Source of the DNA: Paraliobacillus zengyii | GTDB lineage: Bacteria; Bacillota; Bacilli; Bacillales; Amphibacillaceae | NCBI RefSeq assembly: GCF_003268595.1 | Contig: NZ_CP029797.1 | Span: forward strand, 331,501-395,500 | DNA: 64,000 nucleotides | Direction of reading: 5' to 3' | In this document: piece by piece, positions 8,259 to 17,280 of the stretch | Layout: each line of letters begins with the position of its first letter | How positions within the stretch are numbered: position 1 is the first letter of the stretch | The notes under the pieces: generated by a model | What the model was told of the DNA's origin: nothing | What the model saw: the letters and a program-made list of their open reading frames with translations, nothing else | Databases searched by the model: none | Translations under genes and position numbers: made by a program

Positions 8259-8960
8259 ATGCAGAGTCAATCATCGCAAGGAGCACAGGAGCTTCTTTGC
8301 TTTAATGCAGAAAAAGTATATGACTGGGTTATTTTACAAGAGACTGTTAATCAAATTATATCTGCAGAAGAGATTGGTGTATTACCAATTGATCCTGGAG
8401 ATCCAGCAGTAAGCAATTTAACTACTACGTGTTATTTGGTAGATCCTATAACAGGAAACCCATTACCACCAAATGCTTTATTAGAGGTGGTAGAATCAGA
8501 TGACAGACAAGATAGACAATTTATAATTGATGGTTGCCAAGTTACGTTACAACGCGTTAGCTTTGTCAAAACACTTAACGTTGTAATTGAATTTAGTGGA
8601 TTTGATGGAACAACACCATTCGTAGAAATATCCAATGCAATTGAGATAGAAATACCTGAATCAGTATTTCTTTGTGCACCAGAAGGAACAAGATTAGTCG
8701 TTCGCTTATCTGATGTTAGTTGTAGTGCTAGTGTTAATATTGTAGCTGGTACGCTAGAAAGCGTTAATCTTTCTTTAGATGTTTGTCAAAGCGTACAAAG
8801 CGTTGCTGATGTAACATTAGAATTAGTTGCAGATTTCTGTGAACCACGTGATGTATTAGTGTCAGAGGAATGCCCTTCGCCGGTCATCCCGCCACAGTGT
8901 CCAGTTGTATTTCCGGGTATCACACACCCTCATAAACCTATACCGAAAAGTATAGACTAA
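8259..8960 (+). CDS. Cysteine-containing hypothetical protein, possible spore coat/exosporium protein
   Basis: The 233-residue protein is not recognised with certainty. It starts at ATG 8259 behind AAAGGAG. It has no signal peptide or membrane segment. About nine cysteines are spread through the chain, many next to beta-strand-like Val/Leu/Ile stretches (for example TTTCYLVDP, DVSCSASVNIV, ADFCEPRDV). It ends in a Pro/Cys/His-rich tail (ECPSPVIPPQCPVVFPG). Disulfide-linked, cysteine-rich cytosolic proteins of this type are common in Bacillus spore coats. The neighbours (collagen-like protein, coiled-coil protein behind a SigK-like promoter) support a spore-surface role, but that is inference. 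Confidence 0.6.
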   Translation: MQSQSSQGAQELLCFNAEKVYDWVILQETVNQIISAEEIGVLPIDPGDPAVSNLTTTCYLVDPITGNPLPPNALLEVVESDDRQDRQFIIDGCQVTLQRVSFVKTLNVVIEFSGFDGTTPFVEISNAIEIEIPESVFLCAPEGTRLVVRLSDVSCSASVNIVAGTLESVNLSLDVCQSVQSVADVTLELVADFCEPRDVLVSEECPSPVIPPQCPVVFPGITHPHKPIPKSID

Positions 8961-8980
8961 TTATTTCTTACTATATAGAG

Positions 8981-9018
8981 CTATATTTCATTTACGTGAA
9001 ATATAGTTCTCTTTTTTT
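8981..9018 (+). terminator. Rho-independent terminator after the Cys-rich gene
   Basis: CTATATTTCA (8981-8990) pairs with TGAAATATAG (8997-9006), followed by a run of seven T residues after TTCTC. It closes the unit begun at 8259. Confidence 0.75.
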
Positions 9019-9087
9019 ATTATATTAATTTTTTCCTAGGCTGTTACATAAGAATATATAGATGTAATTTTACGAGGAGGTTTTATA

Positions 9088-9648
9088 ATGAATGAAACGG
9101 AAATATTGCAAAACAAAATGTTGGAATGGAATAAACAATCAGAAGCATATCTTAAAAAAATAGAAAAAGAATTAGAACAATTAAATAATATGGTATTACC
9201 AACAACAGATAATGGTCTAATAGCCTACTACACCTATTCGTTTAATATCACGTATCGCGAGGCTGAAGAGAATCTTATCATTGGTAACCTTCATGTGCAA
9301 AATAGAACAAACGAAATGGTTAACAATCTCTCTATTTGTCTACTAATACAAACGACAGATAGCTATCAATTTTCAGGTAAGTATACAACTGTAAATAGTG
9401 GCCCGCAATCAAAATCCGATGCCGTGTATTGGAAGCGTATTGATATGGATGAGGAAGAAGGAGCGTATTGGTTTACACTGATGGAAAATAAAACATTGGC
9501 ACCTTCTGAAACAATTTCATTTTCTGATTTTTCACTTGCTTGGGAACAGGGCAGGAACTTCTCTTGTAGAGTTAATGGACTTATATACACAGAGAAAGAA
9601 GAAGGAATAGCGGCATTAAACGCAATTAATATACATACAGAGATCTAA
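9088..9648 (+). CDS. Hypothetical protein, first gene of a two-gene unit in the surface island
   Basis: The 186-residue product is not recognised. It starts at ATG 9088 behind a strong GAGGAGG. Residues 1-35 look like an amphipathic helix or coiled coil (EWNKQSEAYLKKIEKELEQLNN). The rest is a predicted beta-rich domain (YTYSFNITYREAEENLIIGNLHVQN) with two cysteines. There is no signal peptide or membrane segment. A second small gene follows 22 bp downstream and shares its terminator. Its position among surface-type genes suggests a structural spore protein, without direct proof. Confidence 0.6.
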   Translation: MNETEILQNKMLEWNKQSEAYLKKIEKELEQLNNMVLPTTDNGLIAYYTYSFNITYREAEENLIIGNLHVQNRTNEMVNNLSICLLIQTTDSYQFSGKYTTVNSGPQSKSDAVYWKRIDMDEEEGAYWFTLMENKTLAPSETISFSDFSLAWEQGRNFSCRVNGLIYTEKEEGIAALNAINIHTEI

Positions 9649-9670
9649 TTTCGGAATGGAGGTTTTAGGT

Positions 9671-9928
9671 GTGAATGAAGATGTCTTGTGGAGTTTAATT
9701 GAAAATGTAACAAAAGAGCATATTGATAATCTGGGGGGGAATAAGACAGTAGATGATGCAATCTTATTATTGCTGATCCAATTAAAACGCCGTTCCAGCT
9801 CAACTGAACAACGACTAGAAGATAAGGTGGTAAACTTGGATGTAATCGATCAATTAATTGAAAAAAATAGACTTCAATTTGAGAATGTTTTGAAGTTAAT
9901 AGCTAACAAAAAAAGTAGAACGAACTAG
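9671..9928 (+). CDS. Small hypothetical protein
   Basis: The 85-residue product is not recognised. The start chosen is GTG 9671 because GGAGG at 9658-9662 is then spaced 8 bases away. An in-frame ATG at 9656 overlaps that ribosome-binding site and is unlikely to be used. The protein is helical and charged with a hydrophobic patch (DDAILLLLIQLKRR) and no signal sequence. It follows the 9088 gene by 22 bp and its stop codon lies inside the terminator hairpin. Confidence 0.6.
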   Translation: MNEDVLWSLIENVTKEHIDNLGGNKTVDDAILLLLIQLKRRSSSTEQRLEDKVVNLDVIDQLIEKNRLQFENVLKLIANKKSRTN

Positions 9929-9941
9929 TTCTACTTTTTTT
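9908..9941. terminator. Bidirectional hairpin terminator
   Basis: A perfect 14-bp stem, AAAAAAAGTAGAAC (9908-9921) with 9928-9941, has a 6-nt loop and flanking A and T runs. It overlaps the last codons of the small gene at 9671-9928. Confidence 0.85.
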
Positions 9942-10012
9942 GTATAAATAATGCCGCTAGTAAACAAAGATGCTACAATAATAATAGTTTATTAGTTAAG
10001 GTGTGGGTTAGT

Positions 10013-10699
10013 ATGATGCGAAATAAGTTTACTAGAAAAACTAAAAAGTGGCTAAAAGCTACCCTGTTGACAGGGGCTGTTACAGCTTTTGTGGCTTTTG
10101 TATTGGTTGTTGTTATGATTTTGGCAAATTATGTACAAGAAGAAGAAACAAATTCAATTCCAAATAACTTGACTGAATCTGTTGTTTCTTACCAACCGTT
10201 AATAGAGCGACACTTGAAAGAAATGGGTAAAGAAGCGTATACGGCAGTCATAATGGCATTGATGATGCAGGAATCAGGTGGTAGAGGAAATGATCCGATG
10301 CAAGCGTCTGAAAGTTATTGTGGTGAGATTGGTTGTATTAGTGATCCAGAGGTTTCAATTGATAAAGGTATAGATTATTTTGTTAATGTCTTAGAAAAAA
10401 CAGACGGTGATGTGAAACTCGCCCTACAATCCTATAATTTTGGTGAAGGATTTATTGATTACGTTAAAGAAAATGGTGGAAGCTATACACAAGTATTAGC
10501 AATAGCTTTTTCTAAACTGAAATATGAAGAATTAAAAGATACAGGGGATTATAGCTGTATTCGAACAGAAGCGGAAGCATATGATGCCTGTTATGGTGAT
10601 ATTTATTATGTCGATGCGGTAATGAGTTATTACCCAAGTGCACTAGCAAAGACAAGTGAAACGGTTCAAGTTGCACAGATCGGTCTTGAAACAAATTAG
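10013..10699 (+). CDS. Membrane-anchored lysozyme-like muramidase (CwlT/Tn916 Orf14 N-domain type)
   Basis: The start taken is ATG 10013 because TAAGGTG then serves as ribosome-binding site, giving 228 residues. Residues 1-15 are basic and residues 16-38 form one membrane segment, so the enzyme domain faces outside. The domain contains MALMMQESGG with the probable catalytic Glu87, followed by ASES and the SYNFGEGFIDYV segment, the signature of the lysozyme-like domain of CwlT and Tn916 Orf14. It lacks the second NlpC/P60 peptidase domain found in CwlT. It would cut glycan strands of peptidoglycan. No conjugation genes are nearby, so this is a stand-alone cell-wall hydrolase. Confidence 0.82.
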   Translation: MMRNKFTRKTKKWLKATLLTGAVTAFVAFVLVVVMILANYVQEEETNSIPNNLTESVVSYQPLIERHLKEMGKEAYTAVIMALMMQESGGRGNDPMQASESYCGEIGCISDPEVSIDKGIDYFVNVLEKTDGDVKLALQSYNFGEGFIDYVKENGGSYTQVLAIAFSKLKYEELKDTGDYSCIRTEAEAYDACYGDIYYVDAVMSYYPSALAKTSETVQVAQIGLETN

Positions 10700-10780
10700 A
10701 TAATAATGTCGAATTTTGCAAAGAAAATATAGTACAATATAATATAAACCAATTAATTATAGTAAAGGGGACAGAAAAAC

Positions 10781-11719
10781 ATGACAAACAAAGTTTATTT
10801 TAATCACGATGCTGGAGTGGATGATCTAGTATCCTTGTTTTTACTTACACAAATGGAAGATGTTGAATTAACTGGCGTCTCCGTTATACCGGCAGATGGT
10901 TATTTGGAGCCTGGTATAAACGCTAGTCGTAAAATTATTGATCGATTTAATGCTTATTCAGTAGAAGTAGCAAAATCAAATTCTCGTGGAGAAAATCCAT
11001 TTCCAAATGATTGGCGTTTACACACGTTTACAGTCGATGCATTACCTATTTTAAATGAGAGTGGTGAAATGAAAACACCATTGAGTAATTCATATGCGCA
11101 TCAACACATGATTGAAAAATTGATGGAAACAAAAGGAAAGACAACACTATTATTTACGGGTCCTTTAACAGATCTTGCTCGGGCACTAGATGAAGCACCA
11201 GAAATAGAAGATAAAATTGAAAAGTTAGTTTGGATGGGTGGAACATTTCAAGAAGTCGGTAATGTGCAAGAGCCAGAGCATGACGGAACAGCAGAATGGA
11301 ATGCCTTTTGGGACCCAACAGCGGTCCAACGAGTATGGGCAAGTGGGCTAAAAATAGAAATGATCGCTTTAGAAAGTACACAACAAGTACCTTTAACATT
11401 AGATGTACGTCAAAAATGGGCATCTCTACGTAAATATCAGGGTGTTGATTTCTTGGGTCAATGTTATGCTGCGGTACCACCACTAGTTTATGGAGAAACA
11501 AATTCCACGTATTATTTATGGGACGTGCTGACGACTGCTTTTATTGGAAAACCAGAACTAGTGAAAACAAAATCAGTAATGAGCACTGTATTGACAGAAG
11601 TACCTAGTCAAGGTAGAACGGTAGAATCTGAATCTGGTCGTGAAGTGAGTGTAGTATATGATGTTGATGCAAGTGATTTCTTCGATTATTTAACGAGTCT
11701 TGCACAGCAGGTTAAATAG
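10781..11719 (+). CDS. Inosine/uridine-preferring nucleoside hydrolase family protein (copy 1)
   Basis: The 312-residue protein belongs to the nucleoside hydrolase family, which splits the N-glycosidic bond of ribonucleosides. The N-terminal calcium/ribose-binding motif, normally DxDxxxDD, reads NHDAGVDD, so the first aspartate is replaced by asparagine. The middle has the family segments LLFTGPLTDLARAL and WMGGTF, and the C-terminal WDVLTTAFI supplies the usual late aspartate. It starts at ATG 10781 behind AAAGGGG and is followed 12 bp later by a second family member. The changed motif may alter activity or specificity. Confidence 0.85.
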   Translation: MTNKVYFNHDAGVDDLVSLFLLTQMEDVELTGVSVIPADGYLEPGINASRKIIDRFNAYSVEVAKSNSRGENPFPNDWRLHTFTVDALPILNESGEMKTPLSNSYAHQHMIEKLMETKGKTTLLFTGPLTDLARALDEAPEIEDKIEKLVWMGGTFQEVGNVQEPEHDGTAEWNAFWDPTAVQRVWASGLKIEMIALESTQQVPLTLDVRQKWASLRKYQGVDFLGQCYAAVPPLVYGETNSTYYLWDVLTTAFIGKPELVKTKSVMSTVLTEVPSQGRTVESESGREVSVVYDVDASDFFDYLTSLAQQVK

Positions 11720-11731
11720 GGGGTAAAACAG

Positions 11732-12679
11732 ATGAAGCAAGTGATTATTGATACGGATACTGCTGGGGATGATACAATCGCAATTCTGATGGCTCTTCAT
11801 CATTTTCAAGTCGAAGGCGTCATGATAACAGGAGGAAATGTTCAATTTGACCAACAAGTTGAAAATGCCCTTTATACTATTGAAGTTTCTGGAAAGGGTG
11901 GCCAAGTTCCAGTATTTAAAGGGCACCAAGGGCCGATTTTACAACTTGGTAAAGCGCAACATCGTACGGTAGAAGATGTACATGGTTCAGATGGTATGGG
12001 TGGCGCGAATTTTCCAAAGGCAAGACAAAAACCTGAAACACAACATGCAGTAGATTTTTTAATTGAAAAAATTCATGCTAATCCAGGAGAAATATCATTA
12101 TTAGCAATTGCACCTCTGACTAACATTGCAATGGCACTAAAAAAGGATCCATCAATTGCGACGGAGATAAAAGAACTCTTTATTATGGGTGGCACAAATA
12201 ACTATTTAGGTAATATCACACCTGCTGCTGAATATAACTTTTATGTTGATCCAGAAGCAGCGCGAATTGTTTTACACTCGGGTATACCGATGACAATGGT
12301 TGGTTGGGAAATGTGCACGCAATATTCTATTATGAATGATGCGGATCATCTTGATATAGAAGGACTTCGAACCAAAGGATCAGAATTTTTTATTTCGGTT
12401 AATCAAGTTGTGAAAAATTTTAATAGAGATGTCCATCGCCTTGAGGGTACAACACATCCAGATACGCTGTTAGTCGCGATAGCTGCTCAAAAGCAAATAA
12501 TGAGAGAAGCTAATACATATTATGTTGATGTTGAAACAAAAGGTGAGTTTACAAGAGGTTATAGTGTAGTTGATATTAATAGTAGGTTAAACAAAGAACC
12601 TAATGTACGTGTATGTGAAGTAGTTGATCGTGCATTATTCAAAGAGTCGTTGTTAAATTGTTTGAAAGCAATTGAATAA
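11732..12679 (+). CDS. Inosine/uridine-preferring nucleoside hydrolase family protein (copy 2)
   Basis: The 315-residue protein carries the intact N-terminal motif DTDTAGDD at residues 6-13, then LLAIAPLTNIAMALK, MGGT and the C-terminal THPDTLLVAIA. It starts behind GGGGGT 12 bp after the first hydrolase gene and is clearly co-transcribed with it. The two copies are diverged, so this is not a recent duplication. Together they probably serve nucleoside salvage; substrates cannot be told from sequence. No nucleoside transporter lies next to them and no terminator is seen after the stop. Confidence 0.88.
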   Translation: MKQVIIDTDTAGDDTIAILMALHHFQVEGVMITGGNVQFDQQVENALYTIEVSGKGGQVPVFKGHQGPILQLGKAQHRTVEDVHGSDGMGGANFPKARQKPETQHAVDFLIEKIHANPGEISLLAIAPLTNIAMALKKDPSIATEIKELFIMGGTNNYLGNITPAAEYNFYVDPEAARIVLHSGIPMTMVGWEMCTQYSIMNDADHLDIEGLRTKGSEFFISVNQVVKNFNRDVHRLEGTTHPDTLLVAIAAQKQIMREANTYYVDVETKGEFTRGYSVVDINSRLNKEPNVRVCEVVDRALFKESLLNCLKAIE

Positions 12680-12684
12680 CATAG

Positions 12685-12730
12685 ACTAATCGTTGAACTG
12701 TTTTAAGTTCGGAGTATCGCTGTTATATTG
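12685..12730. repeat. Dispersed ~46-bp repeat, copy A
   Basis: The segment beginning ACTAATCGTTG and ending CTGTTATATTG is repeated, with about eight differences, at 62259-62303. Both copies are intergenic. The remaining part of this gap (12731-12843) has a short palindrome AGACTTAAGTCT (12742-12753) and nothing else I can support. Confidence 0.55.
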
Positions 12731-12843
12731 TATAGTTACCAAGACTTAAGTCTGTGAGAGTTTGAATTAGAAAGTAGCAGAAGGTAATGAAACAGCTATT
12801 TGATTTATAAAATAAACTTAATTAATTGAAAAGTGATGAGAAT

Positions 12844-13659
12844 ATGATGGGTAGAGTCCTAAAAAGAACAAAGGATATACGTACGAAAGAAACTTTATCT
12901 TATGACTTGCAAAATTTAGGTTTAAAAAAAGGAATGACTATAATTGTGCATTCTTCCTTATCCTCACTTGGTTCTGTGAAAGGCGGTCCAATAACAGTAA
13001 TCCAAGCAATAATGGAGATTTTAACAGAAGAGGGTACGATAATGATGCCAACCCAATCTGTCGATTTATCTGATCCGTCTAGTTGGGATCAACCGTCTGT
13101 ACCTGAAAAAAAATGGGAAGAAATTCGTAAGGCTATGCAACCCTACCATCCACTTTATACACCGACGTCATATATGGGTAGAATAGTGGAGGTGTTTCTC
13201 ACTTGCCCAGAAGTAAAACGAAGTAGTCACCCCAATTATTCATTTGCAGCTTGGGGTAAGTATAAAGATAGGTTAATAAACAACCATGAATTGAATTATG
13301 GATTAGGAGATACATCCCCGCTTGGTAGATTATACGATATAGACAATGCCTATGTATTGTTGCTGGGTGTAGATTATGCGAGTTGTACAGCTTTTCATTT
13401 GGCAGAATATCGGATACCTTACCAAAAGATAATTAACCATACAGCTCCTATTTTAGAAGATAACAAAAAGGTATGGAAAACGTATCAAGAATTAGAATTC
13501 AGAGGCAGTTTATTTACTTATTTAGGAAAAAGTTTTGAAGATGAAACTTATGTAAAAAAAAGAAAAGTTGGTTCTGCACAAGCGCGACTCTTTCAAGTGA
13601 AATGTGCGGTAGATTATGCGAAATCATGGTTAACTATGCGGGATCATTATAATAAATGA
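12844..13659 (+). CDS. Aminoglycoside N3-acetyltransferase family protein (AAC(3), YokD-like)
   Basis: With ATG 12844 as start the protein has 271 residues; 12826 (TTG) and 12847 (ATG) are alternatives and no strong ribosome-binding site decides between them. The AAC(3) signature HSSLSSLGSVKGGP is near the N-terminus, MMPTQSVDLSDPSSW follows, and LLGVDYASCTAFHLAEYR lies in the C-terminal half. The family uses acetyl-CoA to acetylate the 3-amino group of 2-deoxystreptamine antibiotics. Many chromosomal members have other or unknown substrates, so resistance should not be assumed. It stands alone and ends in a shared terminator. Confidence 0.85.
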   Translation: MMGRVLKRTKDIRTKETLSYDLQNLGLKKGMTIIVHSSLSSLGSVKGGPITVIQAIMEILTEEGTIMMPTQSVDLSDPSSWDQPSVPEKKWEEIRKAMQPYHPLYTPTSYMGRIVEVFLTCPEVKRSSHPNYSFAAWGKYKDRLINNHELNYGLGDTSPLGRLYDIDNAYVLLLGVDYASCTAFHLAEYRIPYQKIINHTAPILEDNKKVWKTYQELEFRGSLFTYLGKSFEDETYVKKRKVGSAQARLFQVKCAVDYAKSWLTMRDHYNK

Positions 13660-13697
13660 AGAGCTACTGTCTGAACCAGTGCTCTTCATTTTCATTT
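13655..13697. terminator. Bidirectional terminator between convergent genes
   Basis: AATGAAGAGC (13655-13664) pairs with GCTCTTCATT (13681-13690), and ACTG/CAGT extends the stem. A T-rich tail follows. It serves both the acetyltransferase gene and the convergent SDR gene. Confidence 0.75.
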
Positions 13698-14501
13698 TTA
13701 ACGCATGACAGACCCTCCAGAAATCTTAACGGATTCACCCACGATATTGGTAGCTGCATCAGATGATAAAAAAGCTATTGTGTTGGCTACTTCTTCAGGT
13801 GTTGTAATTCTTCCAGAAGGTAAGCTTTGACAAGCTTTTTTATATTGTTCTTCAAAAGAGCGATTTTCACGATCTGCCTTATCCAGAATTGCCTGTTTAC
13901 CCATTTCAGTTTCCACATAACCTGGACATACAGCATTTACCCTTATGCCATCTTGAATCGCTTCAAGAGCAAACGATTGTGTAAAACCAATTAAAGCAAA
14001 TTTTGAGCCACAATAGGCAGTTCCACCAAATGTTCCGCGTAAGCCTGATAAGGAAGCGACGTTTACAATTACGCCTTCTTTTTTCTGTTTCATTTTTTTG
14101 AAAACTTCTTGTGTCAATAAAATAGGAACGGTATAGTTTAGATGCATTGTCTCTTCCAGTTGTGATTGAGAGATTTCTTCTACTTTGCCATTTCCTAAAA
14201 TTCCAGCCGAGTTGATCAAGATTGATATATAACCAAATGTTTTTTCAGCGTTCTCAACTAGCTGCATACGTTCCTTGTCGTTTGTTAAGTCTGTTACTTG
14301 AATGAAGATATTTGCATCTGGATCTTTAATAAGTATTTCGTCTCTTAGTTGTTGTAACTTTTCTTTTCTTCTTCCTGTGATGGTTACATTTGCACCCATT
14401 TGAGATAGTAATAGCGCAGTAGCATAGCCAATACCCCCACTTGCTCCAGTTATTAAAGCATGCTTATTTGATAATGAATGATTGGTGAAGATACTACTCA
14501 T
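13698..14501 (-). CDS. Short-chain dehydrogenase/reductase (3-oxoacyl reductase-like)
   Basis: The 267-residue protein has the classical SDR features: the TGASGGIG nucleotide-binding motif at residues 17-24, NSAG (residues 96-99), the catalytic serine in VASLSG, and YCGSK with the catalytic Tyr and Lys. The arginine of TGRRKEK after the second beta-strand points to NADP(H). It stands alone and convergent to the AAC(3) gene. The substrate is unknown. Confidence 0.85.
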   Translation of the reverse strand: MSSIFTNHSLSNKHALITGASGGIGYATALLLSQMGANVTITGRRKEKLQQLRDEILIKDPDANIFIQVTDLTNDKERMQLVENAEKTFGYISILINSAGILGNGKVEEISQSQLEETMHLNYTVPILLTQEVFKKMKQKKEGVIVNVASLSGLRGTFGGTAYCGSKFALIGFTQSFALEAIQDGIRVNAVCPGYVETEMGKQAILDKADRENRSFEEQYKKACQSLPSGRITTPEEVANTIAFLSSDAATNIVGESVKISGGSVMR

Positions 14502-14560
14502 TTCATGTTACTCCTCTCGATTTTTATATTGGTTAGATTAACACGAAAAACTTAAAAATA

Positions 14561-14594
14561 AAAACGGTATGATCTAAGATGATCATACCGTTTT
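14561..14594 (-). terminator. Terminator of the adhE operon
   Basis: AAAACGGTATGATC (14561-14574) pairs perfectly with 14581-14594 around a 6-nt loop. On the minus strand the hairpin is followed by a T-rich tail. It lies 26 bp after the adhE stop. Confidence 0.8.
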
Positions 14595-14619
14595 GTATAG
14601 TAATGGAAGGAGTTTAGTC

Positions 14620-17217
14620 TTAACCTTTAAACGTATTGCGATATACTTCTGCTAATTCAGTTACAAGCGGTAATTTTGGATTAGCTGTAGTACATTGATC
14701 TTCAAATGCACGGTCAGCTAAATAATCTACTTTGGCTTCGAATGCTTTTTTGTCGACACCATTTTCCGCAATACTCATTGGTATATTTAAATCTTTTGCT
14801 AATTTATAAATTGCTTGAACTAAGCTTTCAACGCCTTCTTCAGTTGTTGTAGCTGGTAATCCTAACACTCTAGCAATATCGGCATAACGTTGGTCTGCAA
14901 CAAAGTTTGTATATTTAGGGAATGAAACAAACTTTGTTGGCTTTTTGGCGTTATAACGAATAACATGTGGCATTAAAATTGCATTTGCACGACCGTGAGC
15001 AATATGGAATTCTGCTCCTAGTTTATGAGCTAAACTATGGTTAATACCTAAGAAAGCATTAGCAAAAGCCATTCCAGCTATTGTAGATGCATTATGCATT
15101 TTCTCGCGTGCTAATTCATTGCTTCCATCTCTATATGCAAGTGGTAAATATTCAAAAACTAATTGTATTGCTTTAATTGCTAGCCCATCAGTATAATCAT
15201 TTGCCATATTAGAAACATACGCTTCTATAGCATGCGTTAATACATCCATTCCTGTGTCTGCTGTAATAACCTTTGGTACTGTCATAACAAATTGAGAATC
15301 AATTATAGCTACGTCGGGTGTAAGCTCATAGTCAGCCAACGGATACTTAATGTTATTCTCTTTATCTGTAATAACAGCGAAAGATGTTACTTCTGATCCT
15401 GTACCAGATGTAGTAGGAATCGCTACAAATTGTGCTCGGTTACCCAATTCAGGATATTTGTATACACGTTTGCGAATGTCTAGGAACTTCTGCTTTAAAC
15501 CGTTAAAATCTGTTTCTGGATGTTCGTGGAATAACCACATGCCTTTAGCGGCATCCATTGCAGATCCTCCACCAAGTGCGATGATACAATCTGGTTGAAA
15601 AGTATCCATTGCTGCTGCACCGCGCATAACTGTATCTTTAGATGGATCTGGTTCTACATCAGAAAAAATTTCACAGTGGACATAATCAGAACGTTTTCGT
15701 AGGTAATATAGTACTTTATCTACATAACCTAGTTCAACCATCATTGGGTCAGTTACAATAAATGCTTTTGTGATATTAGGCATTTTAGATAGATACTGCA
15801 CAGAATTTTTCTCGAAATAAATTTTTGGTGGAACTTTAAACCACTGCATATTAACATTCCTTTTTGCCATTTTTTTAACATTGATTAAATGTACTGCACC
15901 AACGTTTGAAGATACTGAGTTTCCGCCATAAGATCCACAACCAAGTGTTAATGAAGGCATATATGCGTTGTAGATATCACCAATTGCGCCTTGGGAAGAA
16001 GGGGCATTGACAATAATACGACCAGCTTTCATACGTAAACCAAATGCGTCAATTACATCTTGATTATTTGAATGGATAACAGCAGAATGTCCTAATCCAC
16101 CAAATTCTAACATTTGTTCCGCTCTATCTAAACCTTCTTCACTATTGTTTACTTTATAAGCAGCTAATACTGGGCTTAATTTTTCACGAGATAATGGGTG
16201 GTCCGGACCAACTCCAGTTAACTCAGCTACTAATATTTTTGTTTCTTCTGGAACTTTAATACCAGCTAATTCAGCAATTCGTGCTGGTTTCATTCCAACA
16301 ATAGCAGGATTTACTGCACAAGTATCCTCATTTATTACTAATTTTTCAACTTTAGCTTTTTCAGCTGGTGTTAAGAAATGACAGCTATTATAAACCATTT
16401 CATTTTTAACTTCTTCATATATCTCTTTATCAATAATAACCGCTTGTTCTGAAGCGCAAATCATGCCATTATCGAAGGTTTTAGATAAAATCAAGTCATT
16501 GACAGCACGTTTAACATTTACTGTTTTTTCAAAGTAACATGGTACGTTACCAGCTCCAACTCCTAATGCTGGTTTTCCAGAACTATAAGCGGATTTCACC
16601 ATTCCAGGCCCACCAGTAGCCAATATTGTTGCTACACCGTCATGTTTCATTAAAGTTTGTGTTGCTTCGATTGATGGTTTCTCAACCCATTGGATACAAT
16701 CTTTTGGTGCTCCTGCTTTCACAGCAGCTTCGTAAACGACTCTTGCAGCAGCTGAACTAGATCTCTGTGCAGAAGGGTGAAAAGCAAAAATGATAGGATT
16801 ACCAGTTTTAATAGATATAAGTGATTTAAATAAAGTAGTAGAAGTAGGGTTTGTTACAGGTGTAACCCCAGCAACTACACCGATTGGTTCAGCGATTTCT
16901 ACTACACCATCTTGTTCATTTTCGCTAATTACGCCAATTGTTTTGTCGTTTTTGATATTGTGATAGACATATTCAGTAGCGAATAAATTCTTGATGATCT
17001 TATCTTCATAAACACCACGTTTTGTTTCTTCTACAGCAAGCTTTGCTAATTGCATGTGTTGATCTAAACCAGCAAGTGCCATTTCCTTTACTATATTATC
17101 AACTTGTTCTTGATTTAATGTTCTCATTTCAGTTAAAGCTTGTTGTGCATTCCTAACTAATAAGTCAATACTTTCCGTAACGGTAACTTCTGATTTCTGT
17201 TCTGTTTTGGCAACCAT
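14620..17217 (-). CDS. adhE: Bifunctional acetaldehyde-CoA/alcohol dehydrogenase
   Basis: The 865-residue protein is a full-length AdhE. Residues 1 to about 440 are the CoA-acylating aldehyde dehydrogenase half, with catalytic Cys254 in GMICASEQ and GVVAGVTPVTNPTST. Residues 450-865 are the iron-dependent alcohol dehydrogenase half, with GGGSAMDAAKG and the metal-binding HSLAHKLGAEFHIAHGRAN. It turns acetyl-CoA into ethanol in two NADH-dependent steps and so recycles NADH in fermentation. It works with the pyruvate formate-lyase encoded at 24.3 kb. A small gene lies 63 bp upstream and a perfect Rex operator lies before that, so the unit is probably repressed when NAD+ is plentiful. Confidence 0.97.
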   Translation of the reverse strand: MVAKTEQKSEVTVTESIDLLVRNAQQALTEMRTLNQEQVDNIVKEMALAGLDQHMQLAKLAVEETKRGVYEDKIIKNLFATEYVYHNIKNDKTIGVISENEQDGVVEIAEPIGVVAGVTPVTNPTSTTLFKSLISIKTGNPIIFAFHPSAQRSSSAAARVVYEAAVKAGAPKDCIQWVEKPSIEATQTLMKHDGVATILATGGPGMVKSAYSSGKPALGVGAGNVPCYFEKTVNVKRAVNDLILSKTFDNGMICASEQAVIIDKEIYEEVKNEMVYNSCHFLTPAEKAKVEKLVINEDTCAVNPAIVGMKPARIAELAGIKVPEETKILVAELTGVGPDHPLSREKLSPVLAAYKVNNSEEGLDRAEQMLEFGGLGHSAVIHSNNQDVIDAFGLRMKAGRIIVNAPSSQGAIGDIYNAYMPSLTLGCGSYGGNSVSSNVGAVHLINVKKMAKRNVNMQWFKVPPKIYFEKNSVQYLSKMPNITKAFIVTDPMMVELGYVDKVLYYLRKRSDYVHCEIFSDVEPDPSKDTVMRGAAAMDTFQPDCIIALGGGSAMDAAKGMWLFHEHPETDFNGLKQKFLDIRKRVYKYPELGNRAQFVAIPTTSGTGSEVTSFAVITDKENNIKYPLADYELTPDVAIIDSQFVMTVPKVITADTGMDVLTHAIEAYVSNMANDYTDGLAIKAIQLVFEYLPLAYRDGSNELAREKMHNASTIAGMAFANAFLGINHSLAHKLGAEFHIAHGRANAILMPHVIRYNAKKPTKFVSFPKYTNFVADQRYADIARVLGLPATTTEEGVESLVQAIYKLAKDLNIPMSIAENGVDKKAFEAKVDYLADRAFEDQCTTANPKLPLVTELAEVYRNTFKG

Positions 17218-17280
17218 GTGAATCCCTCCTAATATTTATGTGAAACAATGAGCAAGTAAGGTCAAAAAATAATTCGTTTA

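Noticed and set aside
14620..17217. Plus-strand frame at 15350-15598 and similar antisense frames in other long genes (pflB, gbsA, floT, amt)
   Set aside because: These are shadows of strongly supported genes, without ribosome-binding sites or recognisable products.
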